Assembly: GCA_019925095.2 (NCBI GenBank)
Contig: CM034392.1
Span: forward strand, 813,501 to 877,500
DNA: 64,000 nt
DNA from: Dendrolimus kikuchii
Taxonomy: Eukaryota; Arthropoda; Insecta; Lepidoptera; Lasiocampidae
Direction: 5' to 3'
Positions 53,234 to 63,945 of this stretch are shown in pieces (the first letter of the stretch is position 1; each line of letters starts with the position of its first letter). Both the position numbers and the translations under genes were made by a program. The notes beneath the pieces were generated by a model that worked only from the letters and a program-made list of their open reading frames with translations, made no database searches and was not told the origin of the DNA.

Positions 53234-53548
53234 TATCCGTGCAGGAACGGAGAAAGAATACAATTTCCTGCGGCCGGGCGGCCTGTCGTAAGAGGCGACT
53301 AAACAACCCACAGCCAGGTGGTAGGGCATTTGCCCGACTGGATGGCTACCACGCCTGGTCTAGAGTATGCCGCCATTACAACTTTGAGTTTTGTTCCGGC
53401 ATTAGTGACCAGGTTCCAGTCTCCCATAAGAGAGCAGCAGCGCATTTGTAGCACCTTTGGTGTTGCAAATGTCCATAGGCGATGGTAACCGCTTTTCATC
53501 AAGTGGGCCGTCTGCCGGTCTGCTGAGCTCATGCAATTAAAAAAAAAA
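53234..53548 (+). mobile_element. A300 copy, complete
   Basis: Complete with poly(A) at ~53539-53548. Confidence 0.9.
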
Positions 53549-53676
53549 TTAAAGTACATCTATTTGCAATAAGGGAGCGGAAATCCAAATCAACTGAGTG
53601 TTTTTTTTTTAATAATAAATAGGTTTGTGTTTGACCACGATCACGCCTAATGTCGGCCGATGATGGAGCACGCTTA

Positions 53677-53955
53677 AAGAATACAATTTCCTGCGTTGGG
53701 GCGGCCTGTCGTAAGAGACGACAAAACAACCGACAGCCAGGTGGTAGGGTATTTGCCCGACTGGATGGCTACCACCCCTGGTCTAAAGTGTGTCGCCATA
53801 ACAACCTTGAGTTGTGTTCCGGCATTAGTGACCAGGTTCCAGTCTCCCTTAAGAGAGCTGCAGCGCATTTGTAGCACCTTTGGTGTTGCAAAAGTACATA
53901 GGCGATGATAACCGCTTTCCATCAAGTGGGCCGTCTGCCTGTCTGCTGAACTCAC
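53677..53955 (+). mobile_element. A300 copy, 'GCGTTGGGGCGG' subfamily, no poly(A)
   Basis: First ~20 bp and poly(A) missing; otherwise collinear. Confidence 0.87.
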
Positions 53956-54169
53956 TCCCCGAAGTGTATCCTATAGAATACCGACAAACTGACGACCTTA
54001 CGTCGATGACTTAGGCTCTGAAGCCTCATTATTATTATTTTAAGGCATATTCGTTCATAGATAAAAATATTATAATCTACTGTAACATTTGTCCGCATAC
54101 CTATTGCATTTGACTTGACAACAACCTCGTTACTGCATGACCAAAAATTATTACCTACTAAAATGGTAT

Positions 54170-54537
54170 TGTTACAAACAACACGCCGACAAAAGTGGAT
54201 TCACACCTGCATACCATAAAAGCACACTTTATTACCTTTCCGCATTTGGACTTCTTTTGTTTACTTTGTGTTTACACTTTTTATAACAGGCAAAGGAGTC
54301 TCGAGACCCATTTTTATGAAAACTAAAGTGGTAACATTAGATTTGGTTCATAAATTATTTATTAGAAAACAGCCCATTATGTATTGTAATCTTTTATGGC
54401 AGTCATTAGCCAGGTGTGTCGAACTGATTCTAAGAAATTCGGACAGGCGGTCGGGCAGACATATTGTATCGGTGCAGTATAAAGCAATGGTCCAATGGAG
54501 AGATCGGAGTCGAGCGATAACCAGCCGCGAGGCAAGA
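54170..54537 (+). mobile_element. LTR, family G, 3' part lost
   Basis: Starts TGTTACAAACAACACGCCG; stops at GCGAGGCAAGACG, where the copy at 58667 continues TGTGTACATCTAGTG. Confidence 0.78.
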
Positions 54538-54790
54538 CGCATATACAATGCAAAAGTGGATGGATGCAGAAGTCGTGGAAGGCCAAGACACACCTTCCAT
54601 GACCAAATTGATCGTGTACTAGCAGAAGGTGATGTCAGCAGTCTTAAGAACAGACGAGCGTGCATGACAAGAGTTATGAATGTCAAAGAAGCAAGTGAGG
54701 TTTGTAAAAATAAGCCTGAATGGCACTGTGTTGTTCGTGCCTACTCCGCAAGGGAACTGGCGTGAAGTTATGTATGTATGTGTATGTATG
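54538..54790 (+). mobile_element. RTE-like LINE 3' end fused to LTR
   Basis: Starts CATATACAATGCAAAAGTGG; the ORF is open to TGA, then (TATG)n with one TG interruption. No TSD. Confidence 0.87.
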
Positions 54791-55159
54791 TACTATAACA
54801 TATGTCCGCATACCGATTGCACTTGACTTGACATCAACCTCGTTACTGCAAGATCAAAAATGATTACCTACTAAAATGGTATGTATAATTTTACATCATA
54901 GTCAAATTACTATTTAAATAAGAAGTATGATCTTAAAATCCGCTTTCTAATATTAATGCATTTCTGTACACTGAAAATGTTTCTCAATATTAATTGGAAT
55001 GGACGATTGCAATGTTTAGGTAACTGAGCCAAATCTTGTATAACTTAAGTATTTTTATTTTATAACACTCTAAATGACAGAACTAATATTAATTGTGGCA
55101 TTAGTCAAGATGCGTTGGTATTAGTTCTTTAGCTGATGACAGCAGACTTATTTAAGTTA

Positions 55160-55530
55160 TTCAAATTCAAATTCAAAAGTTTTTATTCAAAATAAGTTCC
55201 ACTGGAGAACACTTTTCGAAGGTCATACGTGTAAGTTAAAATTTAATTTTTTACTTCCTATTCTATGTACACCGCTTCGCAACGCGTTGATGCTGTAAAG
55301 GAGAAGAAGCGGCAAGAAACTCCCCAGCAACACGTCTAGCTAAATATTGTGCCTCTTTATATTTCATATTCTATTTATATCTCAAATTCTTTTTATAATA
55401 AGTTTTGTACAGAAGTATGTTACAAAATCACTTTTTGAAGAATTAATGGAGTTGTAGCAAACAATGCATACTCAATAAGACCAAGACAATAAAAGGAAAG
55501 AAAATAATATTATAGTTATAATAATGACAT
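55160..55530. mobile_element. Family L retroelement, copy 1
   Basis: TCAAATTCAAATTCAAAAG ... AAGAAGCGGCAAGAAACTCC ... ATAATAATGACAT, with the same two ends as copy 2 at 60006-60377. The ATTCAAA run and the AAGAAACTCCCC block are typical of inverted lepidopteran LINE 3' ends. Confidence 0.7.
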
Positions 55531-56040
55531 TTTTAAGTAAGTTAAGTAAATTAACAAGTTAAGTAAGTAGACACTGGAGCACATAGTTCAACAATAATGC
55601 ATTCGAATCAACCGCCATTTTATTTTTAAAGTGAACTTTCTTTAGCATCGTTGTAATTATAAATTCGATGAAACAAAATAGTGATTACTCAAAAGAGATA
55701 AACACATAAATCTATAGGACTAAGCCTGCGAGAAGATGAGATACGAGTTTTACATTGTGCAGCACAGATGTGATGTTTAATCGTCTGTCTTATTAACTCT
55801 CTATCAATAAGACCGATGACTAAACATAGGTCCAATTTGGACCGAAATAAAACTGAATATTTTTTAGACTAAAACAGTGAAAGATTGAAAGTGATAGATA
55901 CTTCAGAAGTTTATTATGAATTATAATATGTTGACGGATGTAGGCAAAAAGATAGAGAAGAATTATCTGTGAGTATATTCTCTGAAGCTTTACTTCTACT
56001 GCGTGTGAGCTGCACACACACACAATTTTGTTTAACTCAA
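55531..56040. other. Unclassified spacer
   Basis: AT-rich; ends with CTACTGCGTGTGAGCTGCACACACAC (motif shared with 23668 and 63340). Confidence 0.45.
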
Positions 56041-56052
56041 GATTTTTTAGTT

Positions 56053-56521
56053 ACATACATACATACATACATAACTTCACGCCAGTTCCCTTGCGGTGCA
56101 GTTCACAACAGAGTGCCATTTAGGCTTATTCTTACACACCTCACTTGCCTCTTTGACATTCATAACTCTTGTCATGCAAGCTCGTCTGTTTTTAAGGCTC
56201 CTGACATCACCCTCCGCTAGTACACGATCAATTTGATCATGGAAACTTCTGCATCCATCGACTTTTGCATTGTATATCTGTTTAGTCATTCTTTCATCAT
56301 GCATTCTTTCCACATGCCCGAACCACCGGAGCATTCCTTTCCTTACCTTCACCCCGACACTCTCTTTCAGACCAACTCTCTTTCTTACTTCGGTATTACG
56401 AACGCGGTCCGCGAGCGTCACTCCGCAGATTTTGCGCAGTGCTCGCATCTCGACCGCGTTTACTCTACTTTCATGCTCTCTCTTCCATACCCAACTCTCG
56501 CATCCATACGTGAGCGTAGGT
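56053..56521 (-). mobile_element. RTE-like LINE, second longest copy, with TSD
   Basis: The minus-strand frame of ~150 codons (WKREHESRVNAVEMRALRK ... NVKEASEVC) is uninterrupted by stops, with an in-frame loss of five codons at GRPRHTF. TSD GATTTTTTAGTT at 56041-56052 and 56522-56533. It preserves the ACGTATGG missing in 8731-9513. Confidence 0.94.
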
Positions 56522-56587
56522 GATTTTTTAGTTCCAGTAAAAAAATGCATGTAATAATCTAATACTTACGTATACGTAGTAGTTATG

Positions 56588-57612
56588 TATCTCTGGTATT
56601 GCAAACGTCCATCCCTAAGCGGCAGTCTGCCTGTTAGCCAATGTTGCAATAAAAAAGAACGCACTAAACCCTTGGCTAAATTTTTTTATCGCTGGAGTAC
56701 AGCAGACAGGCAGACGGCCCACCTGATGGAAAGCGGTTACCGTCGCCTATGGACGTTTGCAACACCAGAGGTGTCACTAATGCGCTGCCGGCCTCGAAGA
56801 AATTTTATGACACCCTTTTTAAAAAACCCATGTTGTAGCGCTGTGGGAAAACCTCGGCTCATTCCAAATCCTCACGGTACGCAAGAGAAACGTTCTAGAA
56901 AACCGTTGCGTACAAAAGCCAAGCAGCCGAAGGAAGTGGGGATGAACGCCCAGCCGATGGTGTGCGGTGCGGTGGTAAAAAGAAGACGAAGGCACCAGTC
57001 TAAACAGTTCCTCGGAATACTCCGTTGTATAGTCGGTAGAATACGCAGAGACGCGAAGTCTCTCCCAAGGCCAAGCGTATCTAAACCGTCTGTGAGTATG
57101 GGATCGTCGACAATGCGAGCGGCTCGACGTTGAATGCTGTCCAGGGGATTTAGCTGGTAGGCGGGTGCCCCGGCCCACAAGTGTGAGCAGTACTCCATAT
57201 GCGACCTCACCTGAGCTTTGTAAAGCACAAGGCATTGCCGCGGAGAGAAATACTGCTTGGACCGGTTTAGCACTCCCAGCTTCTTGGAGGCAAGTTTTGC
57301 CTTGCCTTCCAGGTGGCCCCTGAACTGTAGATCGTTTGCAATGTCGACACCAAGGATCCCAATACTCTTAGAGGTGGTAAGACGTGTTCCTTGGAACTGA
57401 AGCGCATAAACGAATGGGGTTTTCATCTGCGTGACAGAATCACTCACACTTACAATAACGCAGTTGGAGCAGAGGCATAATAGATTCGGCATACGAGTAC
57501 GCGTATTCGCGCCGCTGAAGCCTTCAGCCGTTGACGCAACTCAGCACCATATGCTCCGAACAATGGTTATTAAAAATATTATGAACAGTGGAATCTGGAC
57601 ATGCTTTGTCTA
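56588..57612 (+). mobile_element. Family O repeat, copy 2, split by CR1-like LINE
   Basis: 56588-56677 (CGCACTAAACCCTTGGCTAA) and 57436-57612 (ACAATAACGCAG, CGCGTATTCGCGCCGCTGAAG, CAATGGTTATTAAAAATATT) are collinear with 41220-41500. Confidence 0.68.
56678..57435 (-). mobile_element. CR1-like LINE 3' part: putative partner of A300
   Basis: The minus-strand ORF (from 57435) reads GILGVDIANDLQFRGHLEG, KLASKKLGVLNRSKQYFS, LYKAQVRSHMEYCSHLW, then a frameshift near 57050 into SEELFRLVPSSSFYHRTA and RTFLLRTVRIWNE, the usual CR1-group thumb/C-terminus order. The 3' UTR tail (56690-56800) is what A300 shares. RT core upstream absent; tail ends CAGCGATAAAAAAA. Confidence 0.85.
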
Positions 57613-57725
57613 GTGAAAGTTCTCGGTGCCGCGGTGCCTAGTTGCGTCACGGCGCGCGGCATCGCGGCCGACGCGCCTCCGACGCTGCGCCCCGGACCCA
57701 CACACGCGTTTAGTAATCCGCCACA
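57610..57725. other. CpG-rich patch
   Basis: GCGGTGCCTAGTTGCGTCACGG...GACGCGCCTCCGACGCTGCG is far more GC-rich than surroundings; unidentified. Confidence 0.5.
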
Positions 57726-57754
57726 AATTAACCATTTGTTAGGTTTTTAAATCA

Positions 57755-57880
57755 AGACTAAGTCAGAGGCTGGCAATGCGGCATTATAAGCAAAAGCCCT
57801 CAAACGACGCAAATATGGATCTTTAGAAAGAGGATACATATTTGCATCGTTTGGAGTTGAGACACTAGGTCCATCCGCAA
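57755..57880 (+). mobile_element. Family H LINE tail fragment, copy 5
   Basis: AAAGCCCTCAAACGACGCAAATATGG ... TTTGGAGTTGAGACACTAGG encodes the KRRKY...FGVETLG part, with TAA and TAG stops. Joined directly to A300. Confidence 0.6.
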
Positions 57881-58100
57881 AGAATGGCTACCACCCCTGG
57901 TCTAAAGTATGTCGTCATAACAACCTTGAGTTGTGTTCCGGTATTAGTGACCAGGTTTCAGTCTCCCTTAAGAGAGCAGCAGCGCATTTATAGCACCTTT
58001 CGTGTTGCAAATGTCCATAGGCGATGGTAACCGCTTTCCATCAAGTGGGCCGTCTGCCTGTCTGCAGAACTCCTGCAATAAATAAATAAAAAAATAAAAA
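57881..58100 (+). mobile_element. A300 copy, 5' truncated
   Basis: Begins AATGGCTACCACCCCTGG; A-rich tail interrupted by T. Confidence 0.86.
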
Positions 58101-58268
58101 AATCTACAAAGAATTTTTTAGGGTTGATGCCACTATGACTAGAAGGCTGGTTTACACTTCGCACAACGAATTATCATTGCCATCCTGCGTGGCCATGCAG
58201 CCAGTCTTCTTTCTTACGGCAATATGATACATACTCTTTAATTACCCTCAATTAATTACTATTTAATT

Positions 58269-58566
58269 ATCCGTGCAGGAACGGAGAAAGAATATACCAT
58301 TTCCTGCGGCCGGGCGTCCTATCGTAAGACGCGACAAAACAACCCACAGCCAGGTGGTAGGGTATTTGCACGACTCGATGGCTACCACCCCTGGTCTAGA
58401 GTATACCGCCATAACAACCTTGAGTTGTGTTCCGGCATTAATGACCAGGTTCCCTTAAGAGATCAGCAGCGCATTTGTAGCACCTTTGGTGATGCAAATG
58501 TCTCTAGGCGAAGGTAACCGCTTACCATCAAGTGGGGCGTCTGCCTGTCTGCTGAACTCATGCAAT
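58269..58566 (+). mobile_element. A300 copy, no poly(A)
   Basis: Complete otherwise; small deletion (AGTCT) before CCCTTAAGAG. Confidence 0.87.
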
Positions 58567-58666
58567 CTTATTTTTATTGTTACTAGTTTAATTTGTAACA
58601 AGAATAGCATATTAATAATACAGTCTAATCTAAAAAAAATGAAATATGCAATTTATTTATTTATAT

Positions 58667-59187
58667 TGTTACATGCCGACAAAAGTGAATGCACACCTGT
58701 CTGCCATAAAGCACAGTTACCTTCCCGCATTTGGACTTCTTCTGTTTACTTAGAAAAACAGCCTACTGTGTATTGTACTCGTTTATGGCCGTTCGCAGGA
58801 ATAATTAAGCAGGTGTGCGGATTACGTTTTCTGGGAAATTGCGTCGACGTTTGGCAAGTAGACATATTATATTTGTATAGTATAAAACAATGCCCGAATG
58901 GAGGGGTGGGGCAGTCAAAGCGATAACACAAGCGAGGCAAGACGTGTGTACATCTAGTGACGGACTTTGCGCGTGTTATTGAATTGCAGGAGGTGGTCTA
59001 CGCAATATCGGCGACGGTATTGTGGGTGAGATGCCCTATCGTCGGGACAGTGAATCGGTAGTCGTGCGTATAAGGGCAACCCTGCGGAGAGGTATTACGT
59101 GCGACTGTGTAAGTCAATAAAGGCGTTACTTAGAAGAACTGGTGTTTCCTTCCAATCCCAAGTGCGTACCCCCGCTCGCACGTAACA
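58667..59187 (+). mobile_element. Solo LTR, family G, longest copy
   Basis: 521 bp, TGTTACATGCCGAC...CGCACGTAACA. Flanks ATAT (58663-58666) and ATAC (59188-59191). GTCAATAAAGGCG near 59118 is a likely poly(A) signal. Confidence 0.85.
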
Positions 59188-59281
59188 ATACTAATTCAAA
59201 AAGTCATTTTGAGCCGTTTTTTTTTATCAATAATTCAACGATCGCCAAGAACAACAATTCCCAACAAAACATGTAACTCTA

Positions 59282-59595
59282 TATCCGTGCAGGAACAGAA
59301 AAAGAATACAATTTCCTGCGGCCTGGCGGCCTATCGTAAGAGGCGACTAAACAACCCACAGCCAGGTGGTAGGGCATTTGTACGAGTGGATGGCGACCAC
59401 CCCTGGTCTAGAGTATGCCGCCATAACAACCTCGAGTTGTATTCCGGCATTAGTGACCAGGTTCCAGTCTCCCTTAAGAGAGCAGCAGCGCCTTTGTAGC
59501 ACCTTTGGTGTTGCAAATGTCCATAGGCGATGGTAACCGCTTTCCATCAAGTGGGCCGTCTGCCTGTCTGCTGAACTCAAGCAATAAAAAAAAAA
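59282..59595 (+). mobile_element. A300 copy, complete
   Basis: Complete with poly(A); AACTCT occurs on both sides (possible 6-bp TSD). Confidence 0.9.
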
Positions 59596-59656
59596 CTCTT
59601 AACACAATTTTCCATCACAGTTGGCTCCAAGAGTCCGTACTTATTTTTATAGAAAA

Positions 59657-59740
59657 CTAGCTGTACCCGGCAGACGTTGTCTTGTCCTTAAAAAATAAAA
59701 ATCTAAAAACCGATTGTAGCGCCATCAACCGGGACATGGA
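59657..59740 (-). mobile_element. Helitron-like end fragment
   Basis: CTAGCTGTACCCGGCAGACGTTGTC, as at 16437 and 41986. Confidence 0.5.
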
Positions 59741-59878
59741 TTTAGACCATCCAGCTGGTAGGTGGTAGCTATCCAGACGGGCAGATGCCCTACCTAGCTA
59801 TGTGGTGTTTTGTCGCCTTTTACGACAGGCCCCTCGGCCGCCAGGAAATTGTATTCTTTCTCCGTTCCTGCATGGATA
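59741..59878 (-). mobile_element. A300 5' half fragment
   Basis: GGTGGTAGCTATCCAG to CTCCGTTCCTGCATGGATA; 3' half missing. Confidence 0.8.
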
Positions 59879-60005
59879 AAATATGAAAGTTTTTCAAAAA
59901 TTACTAACAATAACAATTGAACAGATACGGAAAAAAGCTAAACTAACTTAAAAATAAGATTAAATACAAAAATATACTAAGTAACAAATAGTAAGAGAAT
60001 CCTAT

Positions 60006-60377
60006 ATTCAAATTCAAATTCAAAAGTTTTTGTTCAAAATAAGTTCCACTGGAGACCACTTTTTGAAGGTCATACATGTAAGTTAAAATTTAATTTTTAC
60101 TTCCTATTCTATGTACACCGCTTCGCAACGTGTTGATGCTGTAAAGGAGAAGAAGCGGCAAGAAACTCCCCAGCAACACGTCTAGCTAAATATTGTTTTT
60201 CTTTATATTTCTTATTCTATTTACATCTCAAATCCTTTTTTTTATAAGTTTTGTACCGAAGTATGTTTCAGAATCACTTTTTGAAGAATGAATGGAGTTG
60301 TAGCAAACAATGCACACTCAATAAGACCAAGACAATAAAAGGAAAGAAAAATAATGTTATAGTTATAATAATGACAT
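60006..60377. mobile_element. Family L retroelement, copy 2
   Basis: Collinear with 55160-55530 end to end, same orientation, a few percent diverged. Confidence 0.72.
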
Positions 60378-60762
60378 GACGTGCTAAAATGTTATGCTGC
60401 AATATGTCTTCACAAATTCCTTACAAGCATGGCAAGATAAAAAAAAATCCCAAAGGATTCGTATATGTAGTAAAAACATTTATCCAACAGCCATTCAATT
60501 TCATGATTAAAGACATTTACGTAATAAACCAACTAGAATTTACTACTAGATATTAGATATTAGACGGAGCAATCAAATTGAATCTATTTCGTTGAATTGC
60601 ACATAATCACATGGACACGGCGATATTCAATAACATCGAATGTTTCAAATTTGTATTTATATGAATCACTTTGGCTGCTTCATCCAAATTGAGGAAAGAA
60701 AGAAAAACCTTAGCGACGTAATTACATTCCTTATACATTATTATACACAGAGCATATTTTGA
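60378..60762. other. Unclassified spacer
   Basis: No recognised repeat; candidate low-copy DNA. Confidence 0.4.
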
Positions 60763-61159
60763 TAACACGTATGGAAGCGAGAGTTGGGTATGGAAGAGAG
60801 AGCATGAAAGTAGAGTAAACGCGGTTGAGATGCGAGCACTGCGCAAAATCTGCGGAGTGGCGCTCGCGGACCGCGTTCCTAATACCGAAGTAAGAAAGAG
60901 AGTTGCTCTGAAAGAGTGTCGGGGTGAAGGTAAGGCAAGGAATGCTCCGGTGGTTCGACACACCTTCCATGATCAAATTGATCGTGTACTAGCAGAAAGT
61001 GCTGTCAGGAGCCTTAAGAACAGACGAGCGTGCATGACAAGAGTTATGAATGTCAAAGAAGCAAGTGAGGTGTGTAAGAGTAAGCCTAAATGGCGCTTTG
61101 TTGTTCGTGCCTACCCCGCAAGGGAACTGGCGTGATGTTATATATGTATATATGTATGT
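60763..61159 (+). mobile_element. RTE-like LINE copy with internal deletion
   Basis: Covers WKREHESRVNAVEMRALRK to stop, but ~120 bp between TCCGGTGGTTCG and ACACACCTTCC are missing. Possible TSD ATATTTTGA at 60754-60762 and 61160-61168. Confidence 0.88.
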
Positions 61160-61310
61160 ATATTTTGAGAATTTGTACGCCGCATTTTCAGCAAACAAGG
61201 TTTGCACTCAGCATATTGCTGTGCCGGATTTATAACCGACACAACGCTGATTTTCAGTGCTAACCTTCCTTTTGTTGTAAGACCAAAACGACCCAATTTT
61301 GTTAAATAAT
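61160..61310. repeat. Family M hairpin repeat, copy 3
   Basis: 61198-61267: AAGGTTTGCACT / AGTGCTAACCTT arms; inverted relative to copies 1 and 2. Adjacent to the RTE 3' end. Confidence 0.76.
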
Positions 61311-61343
61311 AAATAATAATGAATAAAATTAATCCTACTAATG

Positions 61344-61659
61344 TTTTTTTTTTTTTTTTTTTATTGCAGGAGTTCAGCAGTCAGGCAGACGGCCCACTGA
61401 ATGGAAAGCAGTTACCATCGCCTATGGACATTTGCAACACCAAAGGTACTACAAATGCGCTGCTGCTCTCTTAAGGGAACCTGGTCATTAATGCCGCAAC
61501 ACAACTCAAAGTTGTTATGGCGGCATGCTCTAGACCAGGGGTGGTAACCATCCAGTCGGGCAAATGCCCTACCACCTGGCTGTGGGTTGTTAAGTCGCCT
61601 CTTACGACAGACCGCCCGGCCGCAGGAAATTGTATTCTTTCTCCGTTCCTGCAGGGATA
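61344..61659 (-). mobile_element. A300 copy, complete
   Basis: Long poly(T) (about 20) suggests youth; lacks AGACTGGAACC segment. Confidence 0.9.
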
Positions 61660-61788
61660 ACGGTGTAACTTGTATCGAATCATCTATTCGTATACAATTC
61701 AATAGAGTGCTTGCCGAGGATGCCGAGGAAAGACAGAAATGAACTGTCTAATATCGACTTACGTACCTTTAATAACATATAATTGAAT

Positions 61789-62245
61789 ACAATGCAAGAA
61801 AACTTAACTTATTTGTATTTTATTCTACTCAAAGTCCCTCAAGACTGTAAGTAGAATACTGAGCCCAGATCACCGTCTTCTATGGGTAAGGTGCCCAGAA
61901 GGCTGGCTACGTTTCCTCGCTGGATCGCCATACTGATCCGTTGGCCGAGGTAAGCACCAGCCCTCTGATCACCCGAAGAGTCAATGAGTCGTTTCGATAA
62001 ATTTTGGTAGAGACTCATGGCCTCAAGACCCCATGGTCCAAGCGTCTCGACAGCAAACGGCACAAACATATAACTCTCACAGAGGGTTGCATATTTGCGC
62101 CGATTGAGTGATTCGGCTGATTTAGACGTTTTTGGTAAATGGGATACGGCCAACGTGTCTACGCAAGTCGCATCCCACACCAAAGGCTTGCCACACTGCC
62201 AGGGAATTAGAGTCATTCCGTCGGGACGCCCACCATCGTCACCTT
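61789..62245 (-). mobile_element. Family H LINE tail, copy 3 (best open frame)
   Basis: The minus-strand ORF carries GGRPDGMTLIPW, PLVWDATCVDTLAVSHLP, LNRRKYATL, VPFAVETLGPWG, RAGAYLGQRISMAIQRGN, VASLLGTLP and a stop near 61840, then a 3' UTR shared with copy 1. The RPD...VWDATC spacing is the basis for the endonuclease-like inference. Flanking lysine-rich start codons are just A-rich sequence. Confidence 0.7.
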
Positions 62246-62572
62246 TAATTAAAAAAAAAATCACAATTTTCATTAAATAAAGAGTAAATCGTCATATAAA
62301 GAAAACGTGCAAAAATTCAGCACTGAACAATTAAAGTACTTGTGGCATTGTCTAAATAGATAACAACAGAACCGAGTGAACTCAAACAAGAGTCATTGCC
62401 CATTCGCCAATCGTTGTCATCATTATCAAATCGTAAATTGATATATGCTGCTAACGTGACTCAGACTTTGAACAATACTTAATCATCAGAATAATAGAGC
62501 ACGTAACTTCTTGGCAATTATTCCCAATTATATGGGATAGACCTAGTTATAACCCATATTACACTATACTAT
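62246..62572. other. Unclassified spacer
   Basis: Nothing recognised. Confidence 0.4.
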
Positions 62573-62735
62573 ACAGCAGAAGGTGATGTCAGGAGCCTTA
62601 AGAACAGACGAGCTTGCATGACAAGAGTTATGAATGTCAAAGAGGCAACTGAGGTGTGTAAGAATAAGCCTAAATGGCACTCTGTTGTTCGTGCCTACCC
62701 CGCAAGGGAACTGGCGTGAATTTATGTATGTATGT
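62573..62735 (+). mobile_element. RTE-like LINE 3' end
   Basis: Starts AGCAGAAGGTGATG; frame open; (TATG)n short. No TSD found. Confidence 0.88.
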
Positions 62736-62823
62736 AGGAACTGGAGTGTTATAGAAGTGAAGCTTCTTTCGAATCGTTGCGATTTGAAACTAGATGAAAC
62801 GAAAAAGCGACATGGTAAAGATT

Positions 62824-63106
62824 TATCCGTGCAGGAACGGAGAAAGAATACAATTTCCTGCGGCCGGGCGGCCTGTCGTAAGAGGCGACTAAACAACCCA
62901 CAGCCAGGTGGTAGGGTATAAAGTATGTCGCCATAACAACCTTGAGTTGTGTTCCGGCATTAGTGGCCAGGTTCCAGTCTCCCTTAAGAGAGCAGCAGCG
63001 CATTTGTAGCAACTTTGCTGTTGCAAATGTCCATAGGCGATGGTAACCGCTTTCCATCAAGTGGGCCGTCTGCCTGTCTGCTGATCTCCTGCAATAAAAA
63101 AAATAG
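62824..63106 (+). mobile_element. A300 copy, internal deletion
   Basis: Lacks TTTGCCCGACTGGATGGC and following bases before AAAGTATGTCGCC; both ends intact. Confidence 0.88.
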
Positions 63107-63269
63107 ATAAACACATAAATCTATAGCACTAAACCTGCGAGAGAATGAGATAGAATACATTATATTTAATCATTTAAACATTATGCTGATACAGATATAG
63201 TTGGAAATGTTTTGAAGTTTTTCGTTAATACTTCAAATTTTGTATTTTATAGTTTAAATATATTATAAC

Positions 63270-63480
63270 GATATATTATGAAGTATGACGTCACAAAATT
63301 TAGAAATCCTTTCACCCCTTGTTACACTTTGTTACACTTTTAATGCGTGTGAACTGCACACACATACACAATTTGTTTTTTATTGCATGAGCAAAACGCA
63401 GATGACCTACGTAATAATTACCGTCGCATATAGAAGTTAGCAACACCAGGGTCGAAGTGTTCGCGTTGCCAGCTAGTTTA
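63270..63480. mobile_element. Composite of decayed repeats
   Basis: TATGACGTCACAAAATTTAG (MITE-like, cf. 10980), GCGTGTGAACTGCACACACA (cf. 23668), and 63405-63478 a CR1-like tail remnant (TACCGTCGCATATAG ... GCAACACCAGGG). Confidence 0.45.
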
Positions 63481-63945
63481 GGACAGGATATAGGTATTAC
63501 GATAAGGGGATGGAATGGGATTACGAATTAGGGAATATAGGATAGGCACCAGTGGCGTGGACTTCGTACAACTCGAGTCTCATACCTTTAAGAAACTATT
63601 AGTTTCGTACATTTAATATTTTATATAATTTCATATAATTAAATCAATTTAATAAATAAAAGATATACCGGTGTAAAAACTCTATACAGGTCGCATTTCC
63701 CACAATAAACCTCATCCACATAAGCTGTAACAATTTATTGCAAGCACTGTTGCTGTACGTAGACGACAGTGTTGCCAAGTTCAGGGTTTAAAATAATCAG
63801 ATAGATTAATGGAATTAAATTAAGAATGCCTTTATTTAAGTTAGAAATAGGCTGATTAAAATTTTAGTGACAATTATTCAACTTGTAACTGTTTGGTTAC
63901 AAAGAAATCAATTTTGTACATTTTATTATTCAGTTACAAGACATG
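63481..63945. other. Unclassified spacer
   Basis: AT-rich, nothing recognised. Confidence 0.4.

Larger units (their letters stand above)
54078..54882 (+). repeat. 92-bp direct repeats flanking LTR/RTE composite
   Basis: 54078-54169 and 54791-54882 are about 90% identical (TGTCCGCATACC, CATTTGACTTGACA/CACTTGACTTGACA, CCTACTAAAATGGTAT) and bracket a partial LTR joined to an RTE end. Confidence 0.9.

Noticed and set aside
55160..60377. Segmental duplication joining the two family L copies
   Set aside because: Sequence outside 55160-55530 and 60006-60377 is unrelated; only the element repeats.
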